Positions 34,563-45,624 of a stretch of 64,000 nt of DNA are shown here, piece after piece. The notes beneath the pieces are model-generated. The model had not been told where the DNA came from. It saw only the letters and a list, made by a program, of their open reading frames with translations, and searched no databases. Position 1 is the stretch's first letter. Each line of letters starts with the position of its first letter. The DNA is from Smallanthus sonchifolius (Eukaryota; Streptophyta; Magnoliopsida; Asterales; Asteraceae). The DNA lies in NCBI GenBank assembly GCA_023525975.1, contig CM042034.1, forward strand, positions 6,703,501 to 6,767,500, given 5' to 3'. The position numbers and the translations under genes are program-made.

Positions 34563-34864
34563 TAGGAGAAAGATAAAAAAAAAACCACAAAGTTAGGAGA
34601 AAACAAAAAAAATCACTAAAACTAAGTGTAATTCTATGTGTTACGTAACCGCAATTGTTTTGTTTTTTGTTTACATATACGTAACACTATGGGTTACGTA
34701 TATGTAAGCCAATATTTAAATGATTTTTTTGGTAAAAACGTGTAATATTACATTGATACTTTTATAAAAAAAATTAAATATTATTATATTATTGATTAAA
34801 ATTGGTTTTTTAGTGGTTTTCTCGCTTTCCATCTAACTATGTGGTTTTCTCTTAAACTCTCCCC
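34563..34864. mobile_element. Short MITE in (TA)n, ~300 bp
   Basis: Left AGGAGAAAGATAAAAAAAAA then ACCACAAAGTTAGGAGAAAA; right end inverted AGGGGAGAGTTTAAGAGAAA then ACCACATAGTTAG. Flanked on both sides by TATATATA. Internal palindrome around 34680-34700 (cgtaacactatgggttacg). Non-coding. Confidence 0.65.
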
Positions 34865-34865
34865 T

Positions 34866-35991
34866 ATATATATATATTATATTTAATATAAACTGAGATT
34901 AAAAAAGAAATTACAATTAACTTATGGGTCTTTAAAAACCCATTAACAATTACTCCATTATTGGACCATGTCCAAATTAACAACTTTACCTAATAAAAAA
35001 AACATACGGCAAAATTGAATCGGATGACTTCAATAAAGGGAGGTTTTTGAATTGATTTTTTTTTAAGAAAAATCAAATCTAGTGTTGTTACAATTTTCAT
35101 CATATTAATTTTTTTCCATATATTTAACTTTATATTTTAGATTTTTAGGGGTCCATTTTCTTTAGTCGTACAGGACCCTCGAAATCTCAGGAACGACAAT
35201 GTCCAAGAATATAACAATAGAATCCATCATATATATATACAATCAAGAAAAATATCATCAACATTCAACAACAAGAGGATATGTTACGTCTCGACTACAA
35301 AGTAAAATAATTAAAAAAACAACCTATGTGAAATTAACGAGTCAAAGGAACTTCATGTTAGTATCGACACGATGATGCAATGAAATCAACGATGGCGACT
35401 TTGCTTCCTTGTTCAACTCCTCCTTTGATTCACACACAATACATCAATTATAATATTCTCATTTATGTCAACTATAACTAAGGGATCCAACTCATATTTT
35501 GCTTTTTGAAACACAACTTTGACAAATTCCGGTGAAAAAAAATAGGCCTAAAGTCTTTGCTAGAGATCCCAAGGGTAAAAAATTTGATAACGTAAACTAC
35601 ATATAGCCCTACAAGCATAACATTTATAACACATTATCACATTATGTATTCTATATATTATTATTATTGTTTTTGCGACTGATACTACTATTATTTTGAA
35701 TAAAATTTGAAGGCACCTGTCAAAAAAAGGCAAAAACTCATATTTTTTAATGTATATTTTTACTGTTTTGCATGATATAATCCCATTTGCAATAACCATC
35801 CAAAAGTACATATGTTTTTAATCCTATATGTAGTGTTGTTTCTAAAATTATTTGGTATATTTCTTTTAATTTATTAAATATGATATTTTATCAAATTATA
35901 TATATATATATATACATATACATAGTGGTTCAAATAAAAAGTCTAATTTGGCTAAAAAGTCTAATTTGGCTAAGAAGTCTAAGAAGTAATC

Positions 35992-36030
<39 letters not shown>
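34866..36030. other. AT-rich stretch ending in long (TA)n
   Basis: No gene seen. 35880-35925 and 35993-36028 are TA repeats flanking a 65-bp unit with three 'agtctaatttggct'-like repeats. The phrase TGATATTTTATCAAATTATA at 35881 recurs at 38871. Confidence 0.5.
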
Positions 36031-36034
<4 letters not shown>

Positions 36035-36041
<7 letters not shown>

Positions 36042-38867
36042 GAGGTTAGTTCTTGTACAAAACAGATTAATTATAAAAATAGTAGGAATAAATCTTGACC
36101 TTTAATCAACATTAATCAATGGTTATGACCGCAAGAGTGGCAAAATAGTAATTAAGATGTTGGTATATTAAATAGAAAAGGGTATTCCAGGTATTTCACC
36201 AATTTAGTAAATGAAAAAAAATCTCTCTCCTCCTTGTTAGACGGTTGTTTTGATTTTAATGAGTAGTTTATCAATTCTCTCTCATCCGATCTCTTCGTTT
36301 CCTCCTTCAATCACGAATCAAATATCAAAAAATGATGAACCTTATCACTAGATTATCGCTATTGAAGAATCGTAAGTAGAATGTGTTGTGTTGATCATTA
36401 AGTTTCTTATTTAAATCATAGTTCTTAAAATTTTTAGCATCAACAGGGAAGAAAAAAGGATGAAGAAGCTGCGCAAGGATAATAGTACGAAGAAGATGAG
36501 TAAAGCATTGAATAGTACCAAAAAACATGGTTTAGGTACGTAATGTTGTTAAAATCTCATATTTGTTAGATTAAGGTTTTCGATTTGGACGTTTTTTTGA
36601 TTTCGGGGGGTTTTTATGTACTGAAAAATTGTGTTGATTTTCTTTGTGTATGCTTTATAATGAGTTTTTTTTGGATTTATGTCGAGCACTGAAAAATTGT
36701 CGAGGACTGAACTTTTTTTTAGTATGCTTTATGTCGAGGACTGAAAAATGAGTTTTTTTTGGATTTTCCTTGAGTATGCTTTATGTCGAAGACTGTAAAA
36801 TTGTTTTGATTTAAATCATAGTTCTTAACTATATATTTTTGTTGTAGTTTATTTAACATGGATTCTTCAAAAAAATCTGTATATAACATTTTTTGTTGGA
36901 TCTCGGCTTATGATGAGTGAACATCAATGTTGTTAAAAGTCAACACTTTATTTTTTATATTTTTGTTAATGATAAAGATTTCTTGTGTTTATGATTTTTT
37001 ATGTGTTGTTAAGTATTTGAAAACCACAAATGAAAATGATTTACAAATAGGACAGTAGATGATTCTTGTTAAAAAAAACATTTGTGGTTATGTTGTGTGA
37101 AGTGTTGATTAGTAATATTAAAACAAATTATGTGATCAATTGTGTTGTCTATGTGATACATTAGTTCAAGTATAAAAACATTTCATGTTTTAATTAATTT
37201 TGTGTTTTATTATCAAATTAATTTTGTGTTGATAATAAAACTTGTGTAATAAAATTGTTTGTTTTTTCATATAGCTTTGTTTTTATTAGAAGGTATTGAT
37301 ATTTAAACATTATTGTGTAGCCTCTTCAAGTACAACTACTTAAATTAAGGGCTGTTAAATTAAGGGTAGTAAAGAGTTTAGTAATGATACATAAAAATCA
37401 TGTTATTAAGAAAATAATTACTCACCAGCACGATCTCCATCTTATTTTTTTATGTACAATTATAATTTTACAGTTTAAACAACTTGTATAATAACACATA
37501 TTGGTTAAACAACATTAGGTTTTTGTATCAACACGGTGTGTTTATGGGATATGATATCAACACGGTGTGGATTGAAGGTTTTGGAATATTTAATGGATGG
37601 TAATGTTATTGGGGTTTGTAGTTTGTTTTGTATGTAGGTTCTATTTAGAACACAAGGAATGTAGATAACAACACGGTATGATAACAACATATTGTGTAAA
37701 GCACAGTTATTACTCAACCATTGTCCCTGTCAAGGCTTTAAACAAGATTTTTTTATAAGCCTCCATCTTTCAAGTAAATGTGTAAAACACAATTATTTTT
37801 ATAAATACTGCATGTAGTGAGGATAAGATATAATTGATTATAAAATGTTGTTAACAACACGGTGGGTTTATGATAACAAAGGATACCAACACAGTGTGAT
37901 TTTTGACCATTCTTCCTTTGACTTCATCCCATAGATAACTAACTGCTCCATATTGTTAATATATCGTTTGTAGGAAAAATACTTCATCGAAAACTTGACA
38001 AAAATCACCTACTTCAGTTGCACACAACGAAGTGACATAATTAACAGCAGCGTGAATCTCCTCCTGCAGAAACAACACGATGTGTTTATTTTGCCGCTGT
38101 TGATTTTCGTGCAGAAAATTTTAATTTTATGTATCTCACATATAATTAACATAAGTGAAGTATTTTACATAAAACTGAATCATAGGTGATATAATTTTAT
38201 GTATCTCAGATATAATTAAAAGTCAGGTGCTGGGATGTAGTGCCTGATGCTCCTAAAACTGAATCATGGTTAGTTAGTATTTCTTGTTTTGACAGGTTTA
38301 TGAATTGTTATGTTGTTGAATTTTTTGATATACATTCATAGGTGTTGATTATCTAGAAAATGGCAATCAATTCCTGTGATTTCAGTGAAAGATATAAAAA
38401 AAGTCTTTATAGAATATTAATGAGAATTATAACTCAGATATATAAAATTAAAATTTTACAAAATAATTGTGAATAGTATTTTAACAATATACAGTAGTAA
38501 ATAACTACTTCAATCCTAAACTTTGAGATGATAAATATCAAGATTGCATTCGTTTACAAATTTTATAAGAATTATAGCTGAAAAACCTAAACAGTCAATC
38601 TAGTAAATCACGGTTCAATGGCTTTGCCTACCTCGTTGAATATTGGAATGGAGAATAAAACCTAATACGTAAAAGTCTAATTAGCAGATAAAGTTGCCTG
38701 TTTGAATTCGAAAACTCTTGCAAGATTTAAGGGATTTCCATATAAACAAGTACAAAAATACCCCTAGGATAAAATCTGTAGATTTACACATGGCATTCAT
38801 TTATTGGTTCCTACGTTTTTTAGAAAAAGATCCATTTTGTACATGATACTACTTCTATACATATAAT
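36035..38867. mobile_element. Large TIR element candidate, ~2.8 kb, no transposase
   Basis: Left end (36038-36085) TAGAGGTTAGTTCTTGTACA, and right end (38810-38867) which inverted reads TATAGAAGTAGTATCATGTA then CAAAATGGATC. They agree imperfectly over about 45 bp. The element sits between (TA)n tracts. The interior has one exon-like stretch (36450-36536), repeats of 'gtcgaggactgaaaa' (36680-36800) and six copies of a CAACACGGTGTG motif (37528-38085). No transposase domain is readable. Class unknown. Confidence 0.4.
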
Positions 38868-38898
38868 TTGATATTTTATCAAATTATATATATATATT

Positions 38899-39897
38899 CA
38901 ATTGGATGATCAATGGTAGAGATTTAAGTGTATTAAAAATAAGGGGTAAAAGAGTATTTAAGTAATAGTCACTTTTGTTGACTTTTTGTCAACTTCCTCC
39001 ACTTTTTTTAAACATTCATAACTTTTTCATAGAACAGTATTTTTTTTAAAAAAATACACCATAAAATCGAACGTTTTTTATCTTTAATTTGAGTATACTA
39101 TTGCTATATTTTTTGAAAAAAAAATGATATTTAATGAAATTGTGTTATTTTACGTAAATGTGCTGGTTTTTGGTAAAACAACACAATTTAACACATTAAA
39201 ATTTGTTGGTGTCTGGTAAAACAGCACAATTTATGTAAATGTACCGGTTTCTTTAATATATGCTACTTTTAGTCAATTATTATGTGCCTAATTTGGTAGC
39301 ATTTCTTTAAAAATAATAATTTAAAGCATCCATACAACCAAAAAACGGTTTAGTGGTAGGCAACAAAAAACTTATGCATCAAAATGTTGTTTTATGCTGG
39401 TTTTGTTTTGGGTTGGTTTGATATACTAGTTTTGTTGTGCTGGTTTTGTTTATGCTTGGTTAGCTAAGAAAAGCAAATTACACAATTAACCGTGTTCTTT
39501 TGGTGTTGTTTTATAATAAAACAACACAATTAATTGTTATGTTTGGTGTTTTTTTATGATAAAGCAGCACAGTTAATTATGGTGTTTTACAATGTATCAC
39601 AGTTATTTGTGCTGTTTTACTATAAACCAGCACATTTACGTAAAGTAACACAAATTCACTAAGTGTCGATTTTGTTTTTACAGTAAAATATAGCAATACT
39701 ATACTCGAATTAAAGGTAAAAAACGCTCGATTTTATGGTGTAATTTTTTTTAAATAAGGTCGTATGAAAAAGGTATGTGCGTTTAAAAAAAGGGAGTGAA
39801 TTTGAAAAAAGTCAACAACTGTTGGTTTTCCAATAATGCCCTCAACCCTTTATTTTCCTACACTTAAATCCATACCTTTGATCATCCAATTGAATGG
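38899..39897. mobile_element. TIR element, ~1 kb
   Basis: Left ATTCAATTGGATGATCAATG and right (inverted) ATTCAATTGGATGATCAAAG start terminal inverted repeats of at least 50 bp that include 'gatttaagtgta'. The left end follows a (TA)n tract; the right end extends into a short tail to about 39945. The interior contains repeated 'aaacagcacaatt' phrases in both orientations, possibly subterminal binding motifs. No coding region. Confidence 0.65.
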
Positions 39898-39955
39898 ATG
39901 AGATTGCTTCTTAGCCAAGTAGCACTTCTTAGGGCAACCATCCCCTATATACATA

Positions 39956-40270
39956 TATATACTATATAATAAATAAAGGTTTTTCATGCCACGTGTCGTC
40001 TTCATATTCATTTTCATCATTTTTTCCCATCTCTCTATCTTATTAAATAAAAATCTATCTTTTAATAGTAATATATCTTTAAACAAAAATACTAATATTT
40101 ATATTAATAAATCTCCTGACATATTTTGACGAGTGTATATTTTAAAAGATTATATTGTATTACACGGTTTTATTCAACCAGTGTAAAACACGAATTTTAA
40201 AAAAAAATTATTACTTAATATATAATATTATATTTATTCAACACGTATAATACACGAGATTTTAGTCTAG
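39956..40270 (+). mobile_element. Short non-autonomous Helitron, ~315 bp
   Basis: 5' end TATACTATATAATAAATAAA matches the 5' ends of the minus-strand Helitrons at 49911 and 52664 (TCTATACTATATAATAAATA), apart from the first bases merging into a TA tract. The 3' end has the CGTATAATACACGAG hairpin remnant and TTTTAGTCTAG followed by T. Non-coding. Confidence 0.75.
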
Positions 40271-40290
40271 TATACACATATATATATATA

Positions 40291-40931
40291 TATATGTGGG
40301 TGAGTTCACTAGAAAACTCATTTTTATAAGAAAACCAAAAAACTCCTACTGCATATGTGTAGTACACCTAAAACCCCAACCCACCCTCAAAAACCTAACC
40401 CCCCACCCACCTAAAAACCTAAACCCACCCCACGCACCCCCCCAAAACCCTAAACCCCCCACCCCACCCCTCTAAAAACCTAAACTAAACCCAAAAACTA
40501 AACCAAAAAGCCTAACCCACCCCCAAAAACCTAATCCCCCTACCCCACCCCCCACCTAAAAACCTAACCCCACCCCACCTACCCCCTCACCCACCCCCCA
40601 AAAACCAAAACCTCCACCCCTCCAAAAACATAACCCAAAAGCTAAGTTAAACCCAAAAAACTAAGTCCAAAAGCTAAACCCGCTACTTTTCGAGGTTTTT
40701 TTTATTATTTTTTTTTGAACGAGGACAACGTCCATAAGGGCTCCGAAACAGTTTTTTAATTTTTGATTTATTTTTTGAGTTATGATTTTTTCGTATTTTT
40801 TTTAACTTAAATAAGCAGTTTTTTAATTTTTGATTTATGTTTTAAGTTATGATTTTTTTCTTGATTTTTTTTAACTTAAATAAGTAGTTTTTTGGTTTTC
40901 TCATGAATATTGAGTTTTCTTATGATCCTTC

Positions 40932-40933
<2 letters not shown>
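40291..40933. mobile_element. TIR element with C-rich core, in (TA)n
   Basis: Left TGAGTTCACTAGAAAACTCA and right (inverted) GGATCATAAGAAAACTCAAT are imperfect inverted ends. The core 40350-40680 is CCCACCCCAAAAACCTAAA-type with the GCATATGTGTAGTA motif (40352), the complement of the cores at 1-1015 and 34039-34546. The element is flanked by (TA)n on both sides. Confidence 0.65.

Positions 40934-41000
<67 letters not shown>
40934..41000. repeat. (TA)n microsatellite, ~65 bp
   Basis: Uninterrupted TA dinucleotides between the TIR element and the pararetroviral fragment. Confidence 0.95.
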
Positions 41001-41001
<1 letters not shown>

Positions 41002-42128
41002 TTAAAGCTTCCACTTGAGTAGGAGCATATTTTTTCTTCATTTTTATAACTGTGTATGGTTTGTTCCCATGTCAGGACTTCGTCAGCCCATAACTGTGGT
41101 TTTTGTTGTTCTAATAATAACATGCTCCCACTGTAAATGTGTCCTATAGGTAGTCTACTACCTTTTCCTTTATAACTAGATTCTTGTTGATAACTTGTAT
41201 TTGGTTTGGTCCAAGGTTCCCTTCCCATGGACTCTTTTGTATTTCCTATATTTGAATCTACATATGGTCTTTTTAGTTTTATATCGTACTCTTGATCTAC
41301 GAATTAAAAAGCTCCATTTTTCTCTTGGATACTACTATCCCATTCTTTTTTATTTCTTCAAATACCTGTTTTAAATGCTGTTCATGTTCTGAAACTGTTT
41401 TACTGGCTACAAGTATATCATCAATGTAGACAAGGCAAAATTTGTATTTAAGAAATAAACTGTCCATATATCTTTGAAAAATCGATGGAGCGTTCTTTAG
41501 TCCAAAACTAAGAACATTCCATTCATATAATCCTTCTGAGCATGTGAAGGCTGTCCATTTTTTAAAATCTTCTTTTAAATGAAGTTGATTATATCCTGAT
41601 TTTAAATCAAACTTTGAAAATATTTTGTTATCTTGAATAAGTTGTATAAGACTATCTTTATTGGGAATATTATACCCATCATCTTCTGTATTATCGTTTA
41701 ACCTTTTGTAATTATAGACTATTCTAGGTTTACCTCTTTTTATTTCACTATGGTTTTTTACTATGAATGCTGAGGACCTATGTGGACTTTCTGATTTTCT
41801 AATTAGTCCTTGTGTAGTCATTTCTGTGATTTGTTTTCTAAATTCCTCTCTATCAAGGGGACTATAGTCTATGTTTATATTTCTTATAGTTATGTCTGGG
41901 TTTTTAATCTTAAATTTACAGACATAGTTTACTTTAGATTGTGTAACGTCTTCTCCTATAAGACCTATTTTCTCAAGGTGGAGGATGGTAGGATGGTTTA
42001 TACTCTTAGTAACATCCTGTCCTTTTTCTAATTCTTTATAAATGAAGCTCGTAAGTAACTGTATGGCTTCGTTTTCTATTTGGTTTTTCTTTCTATTTTT
42101 GTTTAAGAATTATAGGTTTCCTTTTTCT
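41001..42128 (-). pseudogene. Endogenous caulimovirid (plant pararetrovirus) RT fragment
   Basis: The minus-strand frame runs from about 42115 to a stop at 41297. The part from about 41850 is a Caulimoviridae-type reverse transcriptase. It has a GLI-R-x-S-x-SPHRSSAF entry motif, a KPRIVYNYKRLN block, FSKFDLKSGYNQ, a SFGLKNAPSIFQRYMD block and the catalytic YIDD box (41412-41401 region). The segment before it looks like the protease-RT linker. Protease, most of the 3' RT, and RNase H are absent: the frame ends in a stop soon after the YIDD box, at an apparent junction near 41300. From there to about 41010 a different frame is open (102 codons with the TA repeat) and could be another, unassigned part of the viral genome. 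This is an old rearranged copy in host DNA; caulimovirids do not need integration, so it reflects illegitimate insertion. The position between TA tracts is notable. Confidence 0.85.
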
Positions 42129-42137
42129 CCTTATATA

Positions 42138-43016
42138 GGGTTGAGTTCATAAGAGAACTCACTTTAATGAGAGAACTAGAGAACCACTAAGAAAAGAAGG
42201 GGTTGAATTTTAAAGAGTAAGGGTAAAATTAGAACTTAAAATATATAAATATTTAAACATTTCTATCTTTGGCATACATTATTTTTTTTTTTTTTAAATT
42301 ACACCATTAAATCAAGAATTTCTTTATCTTTCATTTGAGTATAAATAACGTTATAAAAAAAAGAATTAACTCGTCGTTTTTTTTTTCTTATTATTTTCAC
42401 TATTGCATATGTGTAGTATCACCCAAAAAACCCACCCCCACCCAAAAACATAAACCCCCACCCCACCCCCACCTAAAAACATAAACCCCCCACACCCACC
42501 CCCAAAAACCTAAACCCACCACACCCACCCCCACCCAAAAACCTAAACCTCCCACCAACCCCCACCCAAAAACCATCCACCCCACTCACCCTCAACCAAA
42601 AACCTAAACCCACCGCACCCACCCCTTACCCTAAAAAACCTAACACTAAACGTAATACTGCATATGTGTAGTAGCACCCCAAAAACCTAACTCACCCCCA
42701 AAAACCTAAACCCCTCACCCCACCCCCACCCAAAAACCTAACCCCACCCCCACCCACCCCAAAAAAACCTAAACCCCCTATCCAAAACCTAACCTAAAAC
42801 TAAGCTAAACCCAAAAACTAAACCCTAAAGCTAAACCGACTATTTTTATTTTATTTTATTTTTTTGAACGAGGACGACGTGGGAAACAAGGTCTCCGAAC
42901 CACTTTTTTAGTTTTTTATTTATATTTTGAGTTATGATTTTTTTATTTCATTTTTTTACCTTTAAAGATGAGTTTTCTAGTTCTCTCCCTAAATGTTAGT
43001 TTTCTTATGAATTTCA
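42138..43016. mobile_element. TIR element with C-rich core (copy B), 879 bp, 9-bp TSD
   Basis: Complete copy of the family at 1-1015, inverted. Ends: left TTCATAAGAGAACTCACTTT and right (inverted) TTCATAAGAAAACTAACATT, with the shared GAGAGAACTAGA block about 20 bp in. A perfect direct repeat CCTTATATA flanks it (42129-42137 and 43017-43025), which points to a Mutator-like mechanism. The core 42420-42835 is CCCACCCCCACCCAAAAACC-type and has two GCATATGTGTAGTA motifs (42405 and 42660). It borders the pararetroviral fragment directly. Confidence 0.8.
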
Positions 43017-43025
43017 CCTTATATA

Positions 43026-44640
43026 CATATATATATAAGGAAGATTTTTTGGGAACCGGGAAACCATATGTTTCACATTTGAAAAAACTCATTTTCACAT
43101 ATGAAAAATCATATGCTTCTTCATGTGTTTATCACATGTGAAAAGTAAGTGTGTTGTTATATCATGTACCCAATACATCAATGCATACAAATTACATAAA
43201 AAATGAGTTTTTCACGTGTGAAAAGTAAGTATAAATACCCAATACATCAATGCATACAAAGTACTTTAGACATACATGTACCATATGTGTAAGTGTGTTG
43301 TTACATCATGTACGGTGTACAAAATAATTATTGTACTATACAAATAACTTCCATTTTAAAAACATATACACGATACATTTATCTTTTGAATGTAGGCTAC
43401 TTGGCGAAAAAACTCTACAAATTTTATTATATTATACATAAGTCTTTAGACTTAATTTACGTATTAGTAAAAATATATTTTTTTATAAAACTTTAGGATT
43501 TAATCATGCTAGAAAAATGATCTTGTAACTATTTGTTAAAAGTTTAAAGAAATCTAATCATACATCAAAAGACTTCATGCTGAAAATAAAATTTCATATA
43601 TCTTTTAGTTAAGTTTAAATGTGTAAACGATATAATTATATAATATAAAGTCTAAAAGGTCCGATTTACGTATGCAACAAATATTCTTGTGAATTTATTT
43701 ATCATTGGCATTTAATTTATTGCCCATGATGGTATGATAATTGAGTTTAAGCTACGGCAAACATGAAGTGTGGGATGTTTAAACATGAAGTATGGGATGT
43801 TTTTATCATTTATGGGTTAATATGTCGTCATGTTTTATGGGCCACGATGGATTGTGTGTTTTGACGGTGTCCTAGAACGACGTTATTTATATTTTACGAC
43901 AAATGAATAAAGGAATTATTTGTTTCTAAAAATCTTTCGTTGCATATTACTTTTCTTTACAATATTTAAAGATGATTATAGAATATGATTTAGGAGGTTG
44001 CATTTATTAAAAATAAATTTTGGGTGACTTTAGACGCGCTCACCCATTTGACATGTTCTCCAATTAACTATTTTTTTTTATTTTAACCCATTTAAGATAA
44101 AACTCAGCCTATCATAACTCATCCACTAGGAAAAGGGATAAGTATCTCTCCTTTGACTCCCATAGGTATAGATGTCTATTTTTAAGCATTTTCTTGATCA
44201 AATGTTCATTTTCATATTTTTCCCTAAAAAAAAATGATAAAACACTAATTAGTTTAACTCATTTTACATGTTTCCGATTTTTTAACTACTTTTTTTATAT
44301 TGTTTGTTTGAGATTTGAGATAAAAACCCAACTCAACATTCATAGTGAATGGATAAAATCCCTTGCTGATCCACCTAATTTCGGCTGACCCGTGGCCCAA
44401 TCAGCCCAAGTAATTATTGTAGGCAGGCCAAATTCCAAAGAGGAGTTAAACATAGTTTTCATTTTTTTCTTTAACGTTAACAAACATTGTTTTCGTCTCC
44501 AAATGTGCTCGTCGGCCGTCTGCCCTCCGCTATATAACTCTTTCAATCTACGACAATCATGCTTCGTTCATACAAGTGGAGGATCAAGATAAAGTGACCA
44601 GATATGTCAAATTGTAATCCCTTCCGATCAACGAAAGCAA
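43026..44640. other. Gene-free stretch with a local palindromic repeat
   Basis: 43040-43290 contains repeated 'tcacatatgaaaa' and 'cacatgtgaaaagtaagt' phrases and a direct repeat of 'acccaatacatcaatgcata' (43169 and 43237). The remainder is AT-rich without recognisable genes. Short open frames at 43293, 44194 and 44340-44592 show no domain. Confidence 0.45.
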
Positions 44641-44644
44641 AAAG

Positions 44645-44719
44645 ATGGAGAAATTTAAGAAAAATCTTAAGAACATGTGTTGCAGTTGCAGCTGTTGTAG
44701 TTGCAGCTTGTGCGACTGA
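44645..44719 (+). other. Cys/Ser-rich micro-ORF (24 codons)
   Basis: ATG to TGA encoding a short basic start and then a Cys-Ser repeat (MCCSCSCCSCSLCD at the end). The repeat arises from a tgcagttgcagctg-type sequence. There is no homology I know and it could easily be chance. Confidence 0.15.
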
Positions 44720-45624
44720 TTTCCCTTAACCTGCTCGTTTGATTGTGCAGGCGCAGAGGAGTGAAACCACCAACAATGGAGGTTTTATCGTTGTTTCCAT
44801 TCAAAAATAATTCAGCATTAGAGAACTTGCACCAAAAGCTTGTTCTTTTCTATAATACCATAATTATGTTGTTTTTTTATGTTAGATCAATAATACAATG
44901 CTGGCATAATCATAATAATAGATCAAATGCTTTTGGTTGACAAATGAAGTGTTGGTTTGATAAAGGGAAAATCGCCAAAATGAACATTTTGACTCAATTT
45001 TTCAACAAAATAAACATTGAAGAATTGTGCCCTCGAGATTATTTTATATAGTATGTATATGGGCTTCCACAGGGTGCCCTTCCACCCCTACTAACACTGT
45101 AATCCGCATATGTTGGTACGGTACTGGTACCAAATGCTCTGTTCTTAGGTGTTTAAGGTCTTAATACTATCTTATTTGAGGGCTAGTACTCATTTGGTTA
45201 TCAAGAACTTCCTTCATATGATAATTGTAGAAGGAAGCTATCTTAGTTCCTTGCTCTATCGATTTCATCCACTAGCATCCAAAAATAATATTTTCTTGAA
45301 GCCCCAATTATTTACACCCATATGGTTGGGTTTTTTTTTCTTGAAGTGCATGTATGTGAACCATTGTATATGTTTATCTTGTAATTGTTTTAGAACTCTT
45401 GTACTAATCCCCCAACACTTGCATGATAAATTATTAATTAATTGAATTAATATTATTTCTTAATTATATATATCACTCCTACATTATTTATATGGCATAT
45501 GAATGTGTTTTCCATATCACATCCATGATGAGAAATCAATATATGAATACCAAAGAGTATAATAAATTGAAGATAATGCATTGGTGATTATAAAATTTCA
45601 ATCCAATACATATATTTAACCACA
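44720..45624. other. Intergenic DNA
   Basis: A 98-codon open frame (45149-45445) is hydrophobic and without recognised domain; nothing else supports it. No other features. Confidence 0.4.

Noticed and set aside
34381..34590. Minus-strand 69-codon frame with Pro-rich end
   Set aside because: Derived from the G-rich core of a TIR element.
40920..41020. Ile-Tyr repeat tail of the minus-strand frame
   Set aside because: Translation of the (TA)n tract, not part of a viral or host protein.
42400..42585. Gly/Val/Trp-rich minus-strand frame
   Set aside because: Translation of the C-rich core of the TIR element.
44645..44719. Cys-rich micropeptide as a real secreted peptide
   Set aside because: No signal peptide, and the Cys-Ser pattern follows from a tgcagt-type repeat; kept only as a low-confidence entry.
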